Part shown: positions 20,026-28,783 of the stretch, piece by piece
How positions within the stretch are numbered: the stretch's first letter is position 1
How the letters are laid out: each line of letters begins with the position of its first letter
NCBI RefSeq assembly: GCF_001895025.1
Contig: NZ_BCXI01000039.1
Coordinates: 1-64,000, forward strand
Length of the DNA: 64,000 nucleotides
DNA from: Rhodococcus zopfii NBRC 100606 = JCM 9919
GTDB taxonomy: Bacteria; Actinomycetota; Actinomycetes; Mycobacteriales; Mycobacteriaceae
Direction of reading: 5' to 3'
The notes under the pieces: model-generated
What the model was told of the DNA's origin: nothing
Seen by the model: the letters and a program-made list of their open reading frames with translations, nothing else
The model's database searches: none
Translations under genes and position numbers: made by a program

Positions 20026-20552
20026 GGCACCCCCTCCTCGGACGTCACGAGGGACCGCCCCCAGCGCTCGGCACGTTCCTCTTCGCCGGCTTCGAGGTTC
20101 GTCTCCTTGTCGACGAGGAAGCTCTCCGGTTCGGCCGCCGCGGAGAATCCCAGGTGCCGCAGCTTCCGCGCGATCGTCTTCGAGGCCCGCCCCGTCAGCA
20201 AGGGCGATGCGTCGAGCCGCGTGTCGAACGCTGCTGCCCTCCCGCCGCTCGATTCGAGGGACGCGAGCCACTCACGGACCCCTTCGCTCTCCGCGTCCGG
20301 TTCCACCTTCAGCCCCGAGTCCGGTTGCTGCGCCGCCTCGACCGCGCCGCGGCGCGTCGACTCCCGGCTCATACCGTGGATGTGGGTCGGGCCGCCGACG
20401 ACCAGCAGGTCGTACTCGGAGGGATTCACCTCGTGCGCGTCGGACGCGGCGACGACCCGCACAGTCGCCCCGGATTCGGCGCCCCGCGCAATCGCTTCCG
20501 CCACGTGACGGGTATTGCCGTACATCGATTCGTAGACCACGAGCACTCGCAT
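20022..20552 (-). CDS. Flavodoxin-family protein
   Basis: A 176-residue flavodoxin-like protein. The FMN phosphate loop is VVYESMYGNTRHVAEAIA at the very N-terminus from the ATG at 20552, and the second flavin contact is LLVVGGPTHIHGMS. The C-terminal third is longer than in short-chain flavodoxins and has a charged end. It is probably an electron carrier or flavin sensor in the cytoplasm. An upstream opening to 20630 is only a duplicated GC-rich sequence and not coding. It leads a two-gene unit with a membrane protein. Confidence 0.85.
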   Translation of the reverse strand: MRVLVVYESMYGNTRHVAEAIARGAESGATVRVVAASDAHEVNPSEYDLLVVGGPTHIHGMSRESTRRGAVEAAQQPDSGLKVEPDAESEGVREWLASLESSGGRAAAFDTRLDASPLLTGRASKTIARKLRHLGFSAAAEPESFLVDKETNLEAGEEERAERWGRSLVTSEEGVP

Positions 20553-20583
20553 GTCGCACACTCCCAGGAATCGGATGGATGCT

Positions 20584-20630
20584 CGTTCACCGCCGCCGAG
20601 CGGCACGCGTTCACCGCCGCCGAGCGGCAC
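20584..20630. repeat. Tandem 23-bp duplication upstream of the flavodoxin
   Basis: CGTTCACCGCCGCCGAGCGG plus CAC is present at 20584-20606 and 20608-20630, with a 24-bp period. It lies 32 bp before the flavodoxin start, where a promoter or operator would be. Confidence 0.85.
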
Positions 20631-20723
20631 AAACTCATGCTAGGCACACATCGCCGATGCTGACCCGTTCCTGCGCGGTTCGTCGCGAACGCATCCGGTG
20701 GCGCTGCGGGTTACTGTCGGCGG

Positions 20724-22436
20724 GTGAACGCCCTTCGAACCCCGGACGCGCCCGACATCGAGGACACCCGCGCGCACCCCGTGACTGTTCTCGGACTCGA
20801 TTTCGTCGGACTCGTGGTCGCCCTGTTGTTCTTCGCATGGAGTCTGAGTCCCTCGTTGATCCCACGGGACTGGCTGTATCAGGGCTTGATCAGCGGCATC
20901 ACGGCTGTGACCGGGTACGGGATCGGCGTGCTGATCGCCTATCCGGCGCGACGCTGGATCGTCCCGCACCTGACCTGGTGGCGGCGACGCCACACGGTCC
21001 GGCAGATCGCCCAGGCCGTGGCCGCGCTGCTCGTCGTTGCACTGGTGGTGGGGGCGCTGCTCGTCGCCGCCGATCGCCAGAACGAGATCGAGGCTCTCAT
21101 GGGCCTCGACGCAACCTCGTCGTTTGCGTATCTGCGAACCGGTCTCGTCGTCGCCGCCGTCTTCACAGTCGTGTTGCTGATCGCCCGGGGCCTACGGCAC
21201 CTCGCCGACGCGTTCGCCCGGTTTCTCGGTGCGCGCCTGCATATTCCGGTACCGGTCGCCCATGTGGTGGCGCCCGTCCTGCTGGCCGTTCTCGTTGTCG
21301 TGTTCGTGAACCAGGTGCTGCTGGCCGGCAGTTCCAAGGCTGCGAACCTGGTCTTCTCCGGCGACAACAACAGCACCGATCCCGGCGACGCTCAGCCCAC
21401 AGAATCCGAACGCTCGGGCAGCCCGATGTCGGCGGCCGCGTGGGACACGCTCGGTCGTCAGGGTCGGTCCTTCGTCGACGGCGGTTCTCGCGCCGCCGAG
21501 CTGACCGCGTTCAGCGGTGCCCCGGCCCGCGAGCCGATCCGCGTGTATGCGGGACTGGAGTCGGCGCCGGACACCGCTGCCCAGGTCGATCTCGTCCTCG
21601 ACGAACTGGACCGCACCGGTGCGTGGGATCGGCAGGTGCTGGTCGTGTCCGCGACCACCGGCACCGGCTGGGTCAATCCCGTCGCAGCCGATTCGATAGA
21701 GCTGATGTACAACGGGGACACCGCGATTGCTGCGATCCAGTATTCGTACCTGCCGAGCTGGATCTCGTTCCTCACCGACGGGTCCGCGGCGGCCTCGGCA
21801 GGCAAGGCGCTGATCGACGGTGTGCAGGAACGGTGGTCGCAACTGCCGCAGGATGCGCGGCCCCGGCTGCTCGTCTACGGAGAAAGCCTCGGGTCGCAAT
21901 CCGCGGAGGCCGCGTTCGACGACATCGCGGATCTGCGGTCGTCCGTCGACGGGGCACTGTTCGTGGGCCCGCCGAACTCGAACACCCTGTGGCGCTCGCT
22001 GGTGGACAACCGCGACCCCGGCAGCCCCGAGGTGCTGCCCACCTACAACGACGGTCTCGAGGTGCGGTTCGCCGAGAACGCACAGAACCTCGAACCGAAC
22101 GGGCGGCCCTGGCTCGAACCGCGCGTGGTGTACCTGCAGCACGCATCCGATCCGGTCGTCTGGTGGGGCCCCGATCTGCTGTTCACCCGCCCCGACTGGC
22201 TCTCCGAACCGCCCGGCAGCGACCGGGTTCCGTCGATGCGGTGGTATCCGATCGTCACGTTCTGGCAAGTGGCCGGCGACGTCATGCGCGGCACGTCCCC
22301 ACCGGTCGGGCACGGGCACAACTACGAGGATCTGATCCCGTACGGCTGGGCGGCGATCGCCGCGCCCGACGGGTGGACGGATGCGGACACCGCTCGGGTA
22401 GCCGCGGCGATCGAGGACACGGTCCCGGCGGGCTGA
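20724..22436 (+). CDS. Membrane alpha/beta-hydrolase (Abhydrolase_9 family)
   Basis: A 570-residue membrane protein with a C-terminal serine-hydrolase domain. The N-terminal half has several hydrophobic segments: LDFVGLVVALLFFAWSLSPS, GLISGITAVTGYGIGVLIAY, AVAALLVVALVVGALLVAA, GLVVAAVFTVVLLIARG and VVAPVLLAVLVVVFVNQ. The C-terminal domain carries the nucleophile motif VYGESLGSQSAE and a late GHGHNYED histidine. The LSPSLIPRDWLYQ stretch is typical of the family. The substrate is unknown; a cell-envelope lipid role is plausible. The GTG at 20724 gives the natural N-terminus. Confidence 0.85.
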   Translation: MNALRTPDAPDIEDTRAHPVTVLGLDFVGLVVALLFFAWSLSPSLIPRDWLYQGLISGITAVTGYGIGVLIAYPARRWIVPHLTWWRRRHTVRQIAQAVAALLVVALVVGALLVAADRQNEIEALMGLDATSSFAYLRTGLVVAAVFTVVLLIARGLRHLADAFARFLGARLHIPVPVAHVVAPVLLAVLVVVFVNQVLLAGSSKAANLVFSGDNNSTDPGDAQPTESERSGSPMSAAAWDTLGRQGRSFVDGGSRAAELTAFSGAPAREPIRVYAGLESAPDTAAQVDLVLDELDRTGAWDRQVLVVSATTGTGWVNPVAADSIELMYNGDTAIAAIQYSYLPSWISFLTDGSAAASAGKALIDGVQERWSQLPQDARPRLLVYGESLGSQSAEAAFDDIADLRSSVDGALFVGPPNSNTLWRSLVDNRDPGSPEVLPTYNDGLEVRFAENAQNLEPNGRPWLEPRVVYLQHASDPVVWWGPDLLFTRPDWLSEPPGSDRVPSMRWYPIVTFWQVAGDVMRGTSPPVGHGHNYEDLIPYGWAAIAAPDGWTDADTARVAAAIEDTVPAG

Positions 22437-22447
22437 AGACTTCGGGG

Positions 22448-22483
22448 GGCGTGGCCGAACTCCGCCGGCAGTTCGGCCACGCC
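22448..22483. terminator. Bidirectional terminator hairpin
   Basis: GGCGTGGCCGAAC (22448-22460) and GTTCGGCCACGCC (22471-22483) form a perfect 13-bp stem with a 10-nt loop between two convergent genes. It can serve both strands. Confidence 0.75.
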
Positions 22484-22494
22484 ACCTCTACCGA

Positions 22495-23004
22495 TCAGTT
22501 CCCGGCGAGCTGCGCATTCAGAGCGGCCCCGTCACCGGAGACGATGGCCTCGACCATCTGCAGGACGAGCCCCTCGACCTGTCCACCGACGACCGGAACC
22601 TTGACGGTGACCTGGCCGCGCACCTCGAGGACCGCACCGCCGTCACGATCGCGGAGCTCCGACCGTCCCTCGATCGTGACCGGGAAGCTGGACGAACCAC
22701 CGGTCAGCGTGCCCCGTGCGACACCACCGTCGAGCGGACCCCACTCGTCGGTCCGCTCCATCACGAGAGGGCCACGGAGAATGCCGCGCACGACCGCAGG
22801 AAGCCCCGAGATGTCGGTCTCGTCGGTGAGCGTGACGCGGACCGTACCGGGCCCCTGCGGGGACGCGATTTCCACTGAGCCCGTCGGGCTTCCGCCCAGA
22901 CGGCCCTTCCAGTACTCCTCGCTGATCAGGGCGGCGTGGACCTGCTCCACGCTGTGGTCGATATCGGCGCTGAAAGAAAATTCTTTGGACATGGGGCGCA
23001 ACAA
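22495..23004 (-). CDS. DUF2505 protein (SRPBCC-like)
   Basis: A 169-residue protein of the DUF2505 family, an actinobacterial START/SRPBCC-like fold whose function is unknown. MSKEFSFSADIDHSVEQVHA is the typical N-terminus and GQVEGLVLQMVEAI the typical C-terminal helix. The start is uncertain. A TTG at 23004 has GAGGGG five bases upstream; the ATG at 22992 (165 residues) fits the family N-terminus better but lies behind a hairpin. It is convergent with the membrane hydrolase, with a shared terminator. Confidence 0.8.
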   Translation of the reverse strand: MLRPMSKEFSFSADIDHSVEQVHAALISEEYWKGRLGGSPTGSVEIASPQGPGTVRVTLTDETDISGLPAVVRGILRGPLVMERTDEWGPLDGGVARGTLTGGSSSFPVTIEGRSELRDRDGGAVLEVRGQVTVKVPVVGGQVEGLVLQMVEAIVSGDGAALNAQLAGN

Positions 23005-23013
23005 TAGCGCCCC
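22993..23013 (-). promoter_or_regulatory. Hairpin covering the DUF2505 ribosome-binding site
   Basis: GGGGCGC and GCGCCCC form a perfect 7-bp stem with a 7-nt loop. On the minus strand, the first arm overlaps the GAGGGG Shine-Dalgarno and the second ends directly before the ATG at 22992. It could limit ribosome access. Confidence 0.4.
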
Positions 23014-23085
23014 TCACAGCAGGGGACTACAGCGCTCCCGGCAAAGCCCGTCGTTCCCTTTCGTAGACCGGGAGTCCCCGGAAAA

Positions 23086-24162
23086 TCAGGCCGCTGGGCC
23101 GTCCGCTCCGGTCACCTTGCGCGCGAACTCGATGGTGCGGTCGAGGGCGATCCGAGCGTCCTCGAGCGAGAGATCGAACTGGTACTCGTGGCCCAGTTCG
23201 GGTGTGTGGTCGTCCGGGTAGAACAGCGTGTCCACGGCGGCGCCGAGGTCGGTGAGCTTCGCAGCCAACGGTTTCGACTGGGTGTTCGTGAGCGGGTCAC
23301 CGTTCCCGCCGGTGATATAGGTCGCGGGGAATTCGGCGGTGACCCACCGCAATGTCGACATCTGCGCGGCCGCCTCCGACGAGGCGAAGTTCCGTGAGCC
23401 GGTGTAGGCCCACAGCGCCTGTTTCACCCCCCAGCCGATCAGGCCGCCGCTGCCGCCCATCGCGGGAACGTCGTAGATGCCACAGTTGAGCACGACGCCG
23501 CGAATCTGTTCCGGTGCCAGTGCCGGGGTGATTCCGAGTACGGCAGCGTAGTCCGGGTCGGTGATCGCCGCGGCGAGTTGCGCCGACAACTGCGCGCCCG
23601 CGGAATCGCCGGCCAGCACGAGCCGATCCGGGTCGATGTACAGTTCCTCCGCGTGCTCCGCCAGGTAGGCGTGGGCATCGTTGAGTTGGTGCACCGGGGT
23701 CGGATAGCGGTGTTCGGGGGCGAGCGAATAGCCGATCGAGACGACGGTGAATCCGGCGGCCGCGAGACGCCGGTAGTAGCCGGCGTAGTTCGTCCGGTCC
23801 CCCGACAGCCATGCGCCGCCGTGCGTCCACACGATGGTCGGCAGCGCGGTCGTCGTTCCGGGCGGGGTGTAGACATCGAGATACGCGTCGGGATCGTCGA
23901 CCGGGCGAGCGAAGCGACGGGGATCGTCGACGCGGTAGGACACGTCGGCGACGAGGTCGGTCGTGGGTGCGCCGACCTCGAGCTTCGCGGTCAGGTCACG
24001 GGCAGTGCGTTCGAACACCGTACGCACCACAAGAGCACCGGGCGTCGGGGTCAAGGCGAAGGATGCGACGACGATCGCGAGCACCACGACGATCGATATC
24101 AGAACCCACCGCAGGACATGCCGGCGCGGGCGATCTCGGGTGGGGGCGCTGGTCGTCGTCAC
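23086..24162 (-). CDS. Membrane-anchored esterase, alpha/beta-hydrolase_3 type
   Basis: A 358-residue HSL-like carboxylesterase/lipase. One N-terminal transmembrane helix (VLRWVLISIVVVLAIVVASF) anchors it, probably facing outward. The oxyanion motif is WTHGGAWLSG, the nucleophile is in VLAGDSAGAQLSAQ, and the acid and histidine regions are near ITGGNGDPLTN and HTPELGHEYQF. I chose the GTG at 24162 because AGGAG lies 7 bases upstream; an in-frame ATG at 24213 has no such support. The substrate is unknown. The 232 bp before the next gene upstream hold nothing recognisable. Confidence 0.88.
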   Translation of the reverse strand: MTTTSAPTRDRPRRHVLRWVLISIVVVLAIVVASFALTPTPGALVVRTVFERTARDLTAKLEVGAPTTDLVADVSYRVDDPRRFARPVDDPDAYLDVYTPPGTTTALPTIVWTHGGAWLSGDRTNYAGYYRRLAAAGFTVVSIGYSLAPEHRYPTPVHQLNDAHAYLAEHAEELYIDPDRLVLAGDSAGAQLSAQLAAAITDPDYAAVLGITPALAPEQIRGVVLNCGIYDVPAMGGSGGLIGWGVKQALWAYTGSRNFASSEAAAQMSTLRWVTAEFPATYITGGNGDPLTNTQSKPLAAKLTDLGAAVDTLFYPDDHTPELGHEYQFDLSLEDARIALDRTIEFARKVTGADGPAA

Positions 24163-24394
24163 TCGTGTTCTCCTGCCGTGGATCGGACTCGCGTTTGCCG
24201 GCCTGGCCGTCACGTCTTCCGAGCCCGTCGATCATCGCAAACCGCGGCGTTCTCCGGGCGCATCGCGCGCCGTGTCGCGAACGCGGGACAGCCGTTCGCG
24301 AGGAACCGCCCGACCGCACCCTGCTCCCGTGTCCGGTCGAAATCCCGCGCGCTCCCGGGCCCGTCCGCGACGTACGGGACCGGGAGCGCGCCGG

Positions 24395-24967
24395 TCACCA
24401 CACTTCGCAGAAGTTCATCGCGAGGTAGTCCTGGGGCAACCCGCCCTCGGTGATCACGTCGCCGTCCCACCAGCGGAAGGTCTGCGCCGCGAATCCGGTC
24501 GCGGCAGCGTGGATCTCACCCTCGCGCGGATAGTGGTATTCGACGTGGATCGAGTCGGCGGTCTCGGCGACAACCGCCGGGTGCAGTGCGCATCCGGTCG
24601 CCGTGCCGAGGTAGGTACCGCGGTGGAACAGCAGCAGTTGCGTCGGCGACCATCCCGTGGCGTCGACGATGCCGACCTGCGCGTAGCTCAGGTCGGTGCA
24701 GCGGTTGTAGTTGCCGTTGTACGCATACAGCCAGGTCGCGTCCGGAATCTGCTGCGGCGCGGGCAATTGGTCGATCGCCGCGAACACCTCCGGTGCCGCG
24801 AGATCGATCTGCGCGTCGCACGGCTGTCCCTCACGGAACAGCGGCGCCGGGACCCCTTCCGGCGCCGGAGCGGCCTGTGCATCCCCCGCCACAGTGCAGG
24901 CCGCCACGATCGCGGCCGCGCCGCTGAGCAGCACCGCCGTGCCGATGGTCTTCCCCCTCAATTCCAC
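24395..24967 (-). CDS. LppP/LprE-family lipoprotein
   Basis: A 190-residue secreted protein of the LppP/LprE family, known from mycobacteria and relatives. The signal peptide runs TIGTAVLLSGAAAIVAAC with a lipobox-like VAAC. The mature part has the family features DATWLYAYNGNYNRCTDLSY, LLLFHRGTYLGTATGCALHP and, at the end, DYLAMNFCEVW. Four later cysteines could make two disulfides. In mycobacteria relatives have been linked to virulence or oxidative stress; here the role is open. It has its own upstream gap of 102 bp. Confidence 0.85.
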   Translation of the reverse strand: MELRGKTIGTAVLLSGAAAIVAACTVAGDAQAAPAPEGVPAPLFREGQPCDAQIDLAAPEVFAAIDQLPAPQQIPDATWLYAYNGNYNRCTDLSYAQVGIVDATGWSPTQLLLFHRGTYLGTATGCALHPAVVAETADSIHVEYHYPREGEIHAAATGFAAQTFRWWDGDVITEGGLPQDYLAMNFCEVW

Positions 24968-25069
24968 ATCCCTTCGTCAGGTGAGCTCGCGTGTCGAGCA
25001 CACGTCGGGTATCGCCACCCGACGTGAATTCGTACCACCCGGTTCGCACACCTGCTACGGCAGTGGTTC

Positions 25070-25921
25070 TCAGCTCGCGGGCGGGCAGATCACAACGGGG
25101 CACTCACTGCGCTGCAACACCTCGCGGCTGACCGACCCGACGACCGCACCCGCGAACCGTCCGCGACCGTGACTACCGACGCAGATCAGCTGCGCTTCCC
25201 CGGCATACTCGAGCAGCGCGGCCGACGGATCGTCCTCGACGGACACCTCGGCGACGGCTACCTGCGGGAACTGCTCGCGAGCCGCGATCAGGACCTCCGA
25301 CGGCATATCGTGCGGCGCTGCTGTCACCCCCGGTAGCGAGAACCACGCGTGCACGGCCACCACCGACGTACCGAACAGTGCCGCCAGTTCGAACGCCGTC
25401 AGCGCGACGGTCACACCGCGCGGACCCGGCTCGATGCCGACGACGACCGGACGCTGGTCGTCGGGAAGCCGGCCCGGCTGTCCCCGCCAGCTCGCGACCG
25501 GGCACGCCGCACGCCGCACCAGGTCCTGCGCCGTGGACCGGCGCAGCAGGGCTTCGAGTGCGCCACCGCCGCTTCCGCTGTGCCCGAGCACAATCATGCG
25601 GGCCCCTTCGCTCGCTGCGGCGAGTGCGACGGCGACCGGCCCCGATTCGACCAGACCCTCGACCTCGAGCCACGGGAAGTACGCGCGCACAACGGTGACG
25701 ACGTCGGTCACGATCGCTTTCGCTGCTTGGTATCCCTCCGCTGCCGACGGTTCCCGGCCCCCGACCGCGGGCGCGGTGCTCGGGCGACGCGATTCGGGCA
25801 GGACGTATACGACGCGGAGCCCGCACCGCCGCCGCGACGCCACCACCGCCGCCCATTTCGCGGCATCGGCAGCCGAGCGAGATCCGTCGACTCCGACCAC
25901 CATCACGCCGTTTTCGGCCAT
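25070..25921 (-). CDS. Universal stress protein, two UspA domains
   Basis: A 283-residue tandem Usp protein. Domain 1 starts MVVGVDGSRSAADAAKWAAV and ends with the nucleotide motif MIVLGHSGSGGGALEALL. Domain 2 starts PVVVGIEPGPRGVTVALTAF and ends LICVGSHGRGRFAGAVVGSV. The G-x2-G-x9-G-(S/T) ATP-binding motif is complete in domain 2 and near complete in domain 1. In mycobacteria such proteins are often under dormancy control; I see no clear DosR box here. I chose the ATG at 25921; the open frame to 26101 overlaps the divergent lipoprotein gene and has no family similarity. Confidence 0.9.
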   Translation of the reverse strand: MAENGVMVVGVDGSRSAADAAKWAAVVASRRRCGLRVVYVLPESRRPSTAPAVGGREPSAAEGYQAAKAIVTDVVTVVRAYFPWLEVEGLVESGPVAVALAAASEGARMIVLGHSGSGGGALEALLRRSTAQDLVRRAACPVASWRGQPGRLPDDQRPVVVGIEPGPRGVTVALTAFELAALFGTSVVAVHAWFSLPGVTAAPHDMPSEVLIAAREQFPQVAVAEVSVEDDPSAALLEYAGEAQLICVGSHGRGRFAGAVVGSVSREVLQRSECPVVICPPAS

Positions 25922-26004
25922 GCGCACCGCCCGTTCACGGTTCCGGAAGGATCGACGTGACGAGAATACCGGCACTGCCGCGCCAGACCTGCCAGACTGC
26001 CCGT

Positions 26005-27270
26005 ATGTCGTCCGGTCGGAAGATTTTCGCGCTGATCTGCGCGTTCGGGGTGGTATCGGCGTGCTCGTCGAGCGGGTCTCAGGACACGGCGCAGACACCA
26101 CCCGCCTCCGCCGCCCCGGGCACTGATGTCACCGAGAGCGCCGATCCGGCTCAGGCCGACGCGATCATGCGGATCGTCGACGAGGCCATGACGGAGCGCC
26201 ACCTGAGGGCAGTGATCGTTCGGGTCACCGTCGACGGTGAGGAGATCGTCACCCGCGCGGTCGGCGAGTCGATGACCGGTGTACCCGCCACCACCGACAT
26301 GCATTTCCGCAACGGCGCCGTCGCGATCTCGTACGTGTCGACAGTACTGCTGCAACTGGTCGACGAGGGCACGGTGACGCTCGACGACACGGTGTCCCGA
26401 TGGCTACCGGACATCCCGCACACCGACCGGGTGACGCTCGGCCAGCTCGCGCAGATGACGTCGGGCTACCCGGACTACGTGATCGGCAACGACGAGTTCG
26501 CCGACGCGATCTACGCGGATCCGTTCCGGTCGTGGACCCCCGAGGAACTGCTCGCGTACGCGACGTCGAAACCGTTGCTGTACGAGCCCGGCACGAATTG
26601 GAATTACGCCCACACCAACTACGTGATCCTCGGTCTGGCGCTCGAGAAGATCACCGGCGAGACGGTCGAAACGCTTGTGCAGGAGCGGGTCCTGGAGCCG
26701 CTGGGCCTCGACGGCACCCACGCCGCGCAGACCGCGACGATCCCGGAGCCGGTTCTGCACGCGTTCAGTTCGGAGCGTCGCGAGTTCCTGGGCGTTCCGC
26801 CCGCCACACCGTTCTACGAGGACTCGAGCTTCTGGAATCCGTCCTGGACGATCACGCACGGCGCCGTCCAGACCAGCAACATCTACGACCTCCACGACAC
26901 CGCGATCGCCGTCGGCACCGGGGAGTTACTCTCCCCCGAGTCGCACCGTGCGATGGTCTCGACCGAACTGCGCGGCAGGACCCACGCACAACCCGGCTGT
27001 CCGACGTGCGCCGAGCAGTCGGAGGGCTACACCTACGGGCTCGGCGTCGTGATCTCGGGCGACTGGCTGTTGCAGAACCCCCTGTTCGCAGGGTATTCCG
27101 CGGTCGAGGCGTACCTGCCGGATCAGAAGGTCGCGATCGCGGTAGCGGTGACCTACGGTCCGGAGGCATTCGACGACACCGGCGCGTATCCGAATCAGGC
27201 CGAGATGCTGTTCCGGGAGATCGGTGCGCAGGTTGCGCCGGACCACGCACCGCCGATGCCGGCCCGGTAG
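26005..27270 (+). CDS. Beta-lactamase-fold lipoprotein lacking catalytic residues
   Basis: A 421-residue exported protein of the serine beta-lactamase/D-Ala-D-Ala carboxypeptidase fold. The lipobox is VSAC with Cys20. Where class C enzymes have S-x-x-K (for example FRIGSVTKTF), this protein reads FRNGAVAISYVSTVLLQLV: the nucleophile serine is Ala105 and the general-base lysine is Ile108. The second motif is NYAHTNYVILG instead of Y-S-N. LGQLAQMTSGYPDY and the later fold are otherwise intact. It is therefore probably not a hydrolase but a binding protein, perhaps for peptidoglycan stems (inference). It is divergent from the universal stress protein (83-bp gap). Confidence 0.85.
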   Translation: MSSGRKIFALICAFGVVSACSSSGSQDTAQTPPASAAPGTDVTESADPAQADAIMRIVDEAMTERHLRAVIVRVTVDGEEIVTRAVGESMTGVPATTDMHFRNGAVAISYVSTVLLQLVDEGTVTLDDTVSRWLPDIPHTDRVTLGQLAQMTSGYPDYVIGNDEFADAIYADPFRSWTPEELLAYATSKPLLYEPGTNWNYAHTNYVILGLALEKITGETVETLVQERVLEPLGLDGTHAAQTATIPEPVLHAFSSERREFLGVPPATPFYEDSSFWNPSWTITHGAVQTSNIYDLHDTAIAVGTGELLSPESHRAMVSTELRGRTHAQPGCPTCAEQSEGYTYGLGVVISGDWLLQNPLFAGYSAVEAYLPDQKVAIAVAVTYGPEAFDDTGAYPNQAEMLFREIGAQVAPDHAPPMPAR

Positions 27271-27382
27271 GAACCACATGCGACGACACCCCACCTACGC
27301 GACGATTCGTTCCCGATCCTCCGGCGTGCGACGCTGCGGCGGGGAGTCCCGACACGGGGCCACGGACTGGAAGGTGACGCGG

Positions 27383-28783
27383 ATGGCAGCGATGGACGCG
27401 ATGGGCGCCTTGATGATGACGGCCGAGGAACTGTCGAATCCGATGCACATCTCCGCGTTGATCGTCGTGACGCCACCCGAGGACGCCGGGCCCGCCTTCG
27501 TCGACGAGATCCATCGCGCCTGCCATGTCGACGCGAACCTCATCGACCCACGGCTGCGGCGTCGCCCGCACCGCGGCGTCGACACGGGCGGGGTCTGGGT
27601 TTGGCGGGACACCGACATGGACATGAGCAAGCATGTGTTCCGGACAACGATGCCGGGCGGATCGGACGGTAAGGCACTGTGGTCGCTCGTCGGCAGCCTG
27701 CATGCCGAACCGCTCGACTGGTCGAGGCCCATGTGGGAAGTACACGTGATCGACGGTTTCGACAGCAATCGGATCGGCCTGCTCATCAAGGTGCATCATT
27801 CCGTGGTCGACGGCATCGGCGGCATCCGGATGATCGAGTCCTGGGTGTGCGACGATCCGGACCGTCGCGGCATGCAGCTGTTCGTCGCCACCCCCACCCG
27901 TGCGGCGGACTCTCCCGACGCCCCCCGCTTCCCGGGGCCGATCGCGCTGGCCCGCTCGACCGTCGGGGCCGCAGCTGCGGGCGCCGACTTCGCGGTCCGG
28001 CTCGGCAAGGGCGGATTCGTGAATGTCTTCAGGGCCCTGACCGGAGGCCATGCGACCCTGCCGTTCTCCGCGCCGAACACCCGGTTCAACGGCCGGCTCG
28101 GTCCCGCCCGCTCCGTTGCCGGCGCCGAGGTATCCCGCTCCCGCGTCCGTGCTGTCGCCGACACCACCGGGACCACCGGCAACGACGTCCTGACCGCCGT
28201 CGTCGCCGGCGTCTTGCGGCACTGGCTGCTCGCCCACGAGGAACTTCCCACCGAATCCCTGGTCGCGATCTGCCCGATCACGGTCCGCACCCGCGACGCC
28301 GCCACGGACGGCGACGACGCCAACGCGTTCGGTGTCGCACTGTGCACGCTCGGCACCGAACTCGACGATCCGGCGCAGCGGCTCGCGGTCGTCCACCGCT
28401 CGATGTCGGATGCGAAGGAGCAGGTCGCCGACCTCGGGTCGGGAGCGTCGCTGGCCGTTGCCCTTCCGGCTATCGCGCCGACCGTGCTGTTCCCCCAGAT
28501 CCCGTTCGCTCCGACTCCGCGGCCGGCGTTCAACCTGGCGTTGTCGAGCGTGCCGGGGCCGCCCACCGCGCAGTACTGGAACGGCGCCCACGTCGATGCG
28601 ATCTACCCGGTGTCGACGGTGTACGACGGCCTCGCCCTCAACGTCACCGTGTGCTCGTACGCCGACAAGCTCGACATCGGGTATGTCGCAGGGAGGGAAC
28701 AGGTCCCCGACATCGAGACTCTCATCCCACTCACGGAACAAGCGTTGTCGGAACTGGAAACGGCCGTGGGGATCAAGCGATAG
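27383..28783 (+). CDS. Wax ester synthase/diacylglycerol acyltransferase (WS/DGAT)
   Basis: Uses acyl-CoA to acylate a long-chain alcohol or diacylglycerol, making storage wax esters or triacylglycerol. 466 residues from the ATG at 27383, with GGAAGG 8 bases upstream. The condensing motif HHSVVDG is complete (His138-His139, Asp143). PLDWSRPMWEVHVIDG and, near the end, the NxxxSxxPGP-type motif NLALSSVPGPP, are present. Rhodococci carry many paralogues, so this one's lipid product is uncertain. Its stop overlaps by a few bases, tail to tail, with a TetR remnant on the other strand. Confidence 0.93.
   Translation: MAAMDAMGALMMTAEELSNPMHISALIVVTPPEDAGPAFVDEIHRACHVDANLIDPRLRRRPHRGVDTGGVWVWRDTDMDMSKHVFRTTMPGGSDGKALWSLVGSLHAEPLDWSRPMWEVHVIDGFDSNRIGLLIKVHHSVVDGIGGIRMIESWVCDDPDRRGMQLFVATPTRAADSPDAPRFPGPIALARSTVGAAAAGADFAVRLGKGGFVNVFRALTGGHATLPFSAPNTRFNGRLGPARSVAGAEVSRSRVRAVADTTGTTGNDVLTAVVAGVLRHWLLAHEELPTESLVAICPITVRTRDAATDGDDANAFGVALCTLGTELDDPAQRLAVVHRSMSDAKEQVADLGSGASLAVALPAIAPTVLFPQIPFAPTPRPAFNLALSSVPGPPTAQYWNGAHVDAIYPVSTVYDGLALNVTVCSYADKLDIGYVAGREQVPDIETLIPLTEQALSELETAVGIKR

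Noticed and set aside
26852-28741. A 629-codon minus-strand frame
   Set aside because: Antisense to the WS/DGAT gene, low-complexity composition and no start signal.
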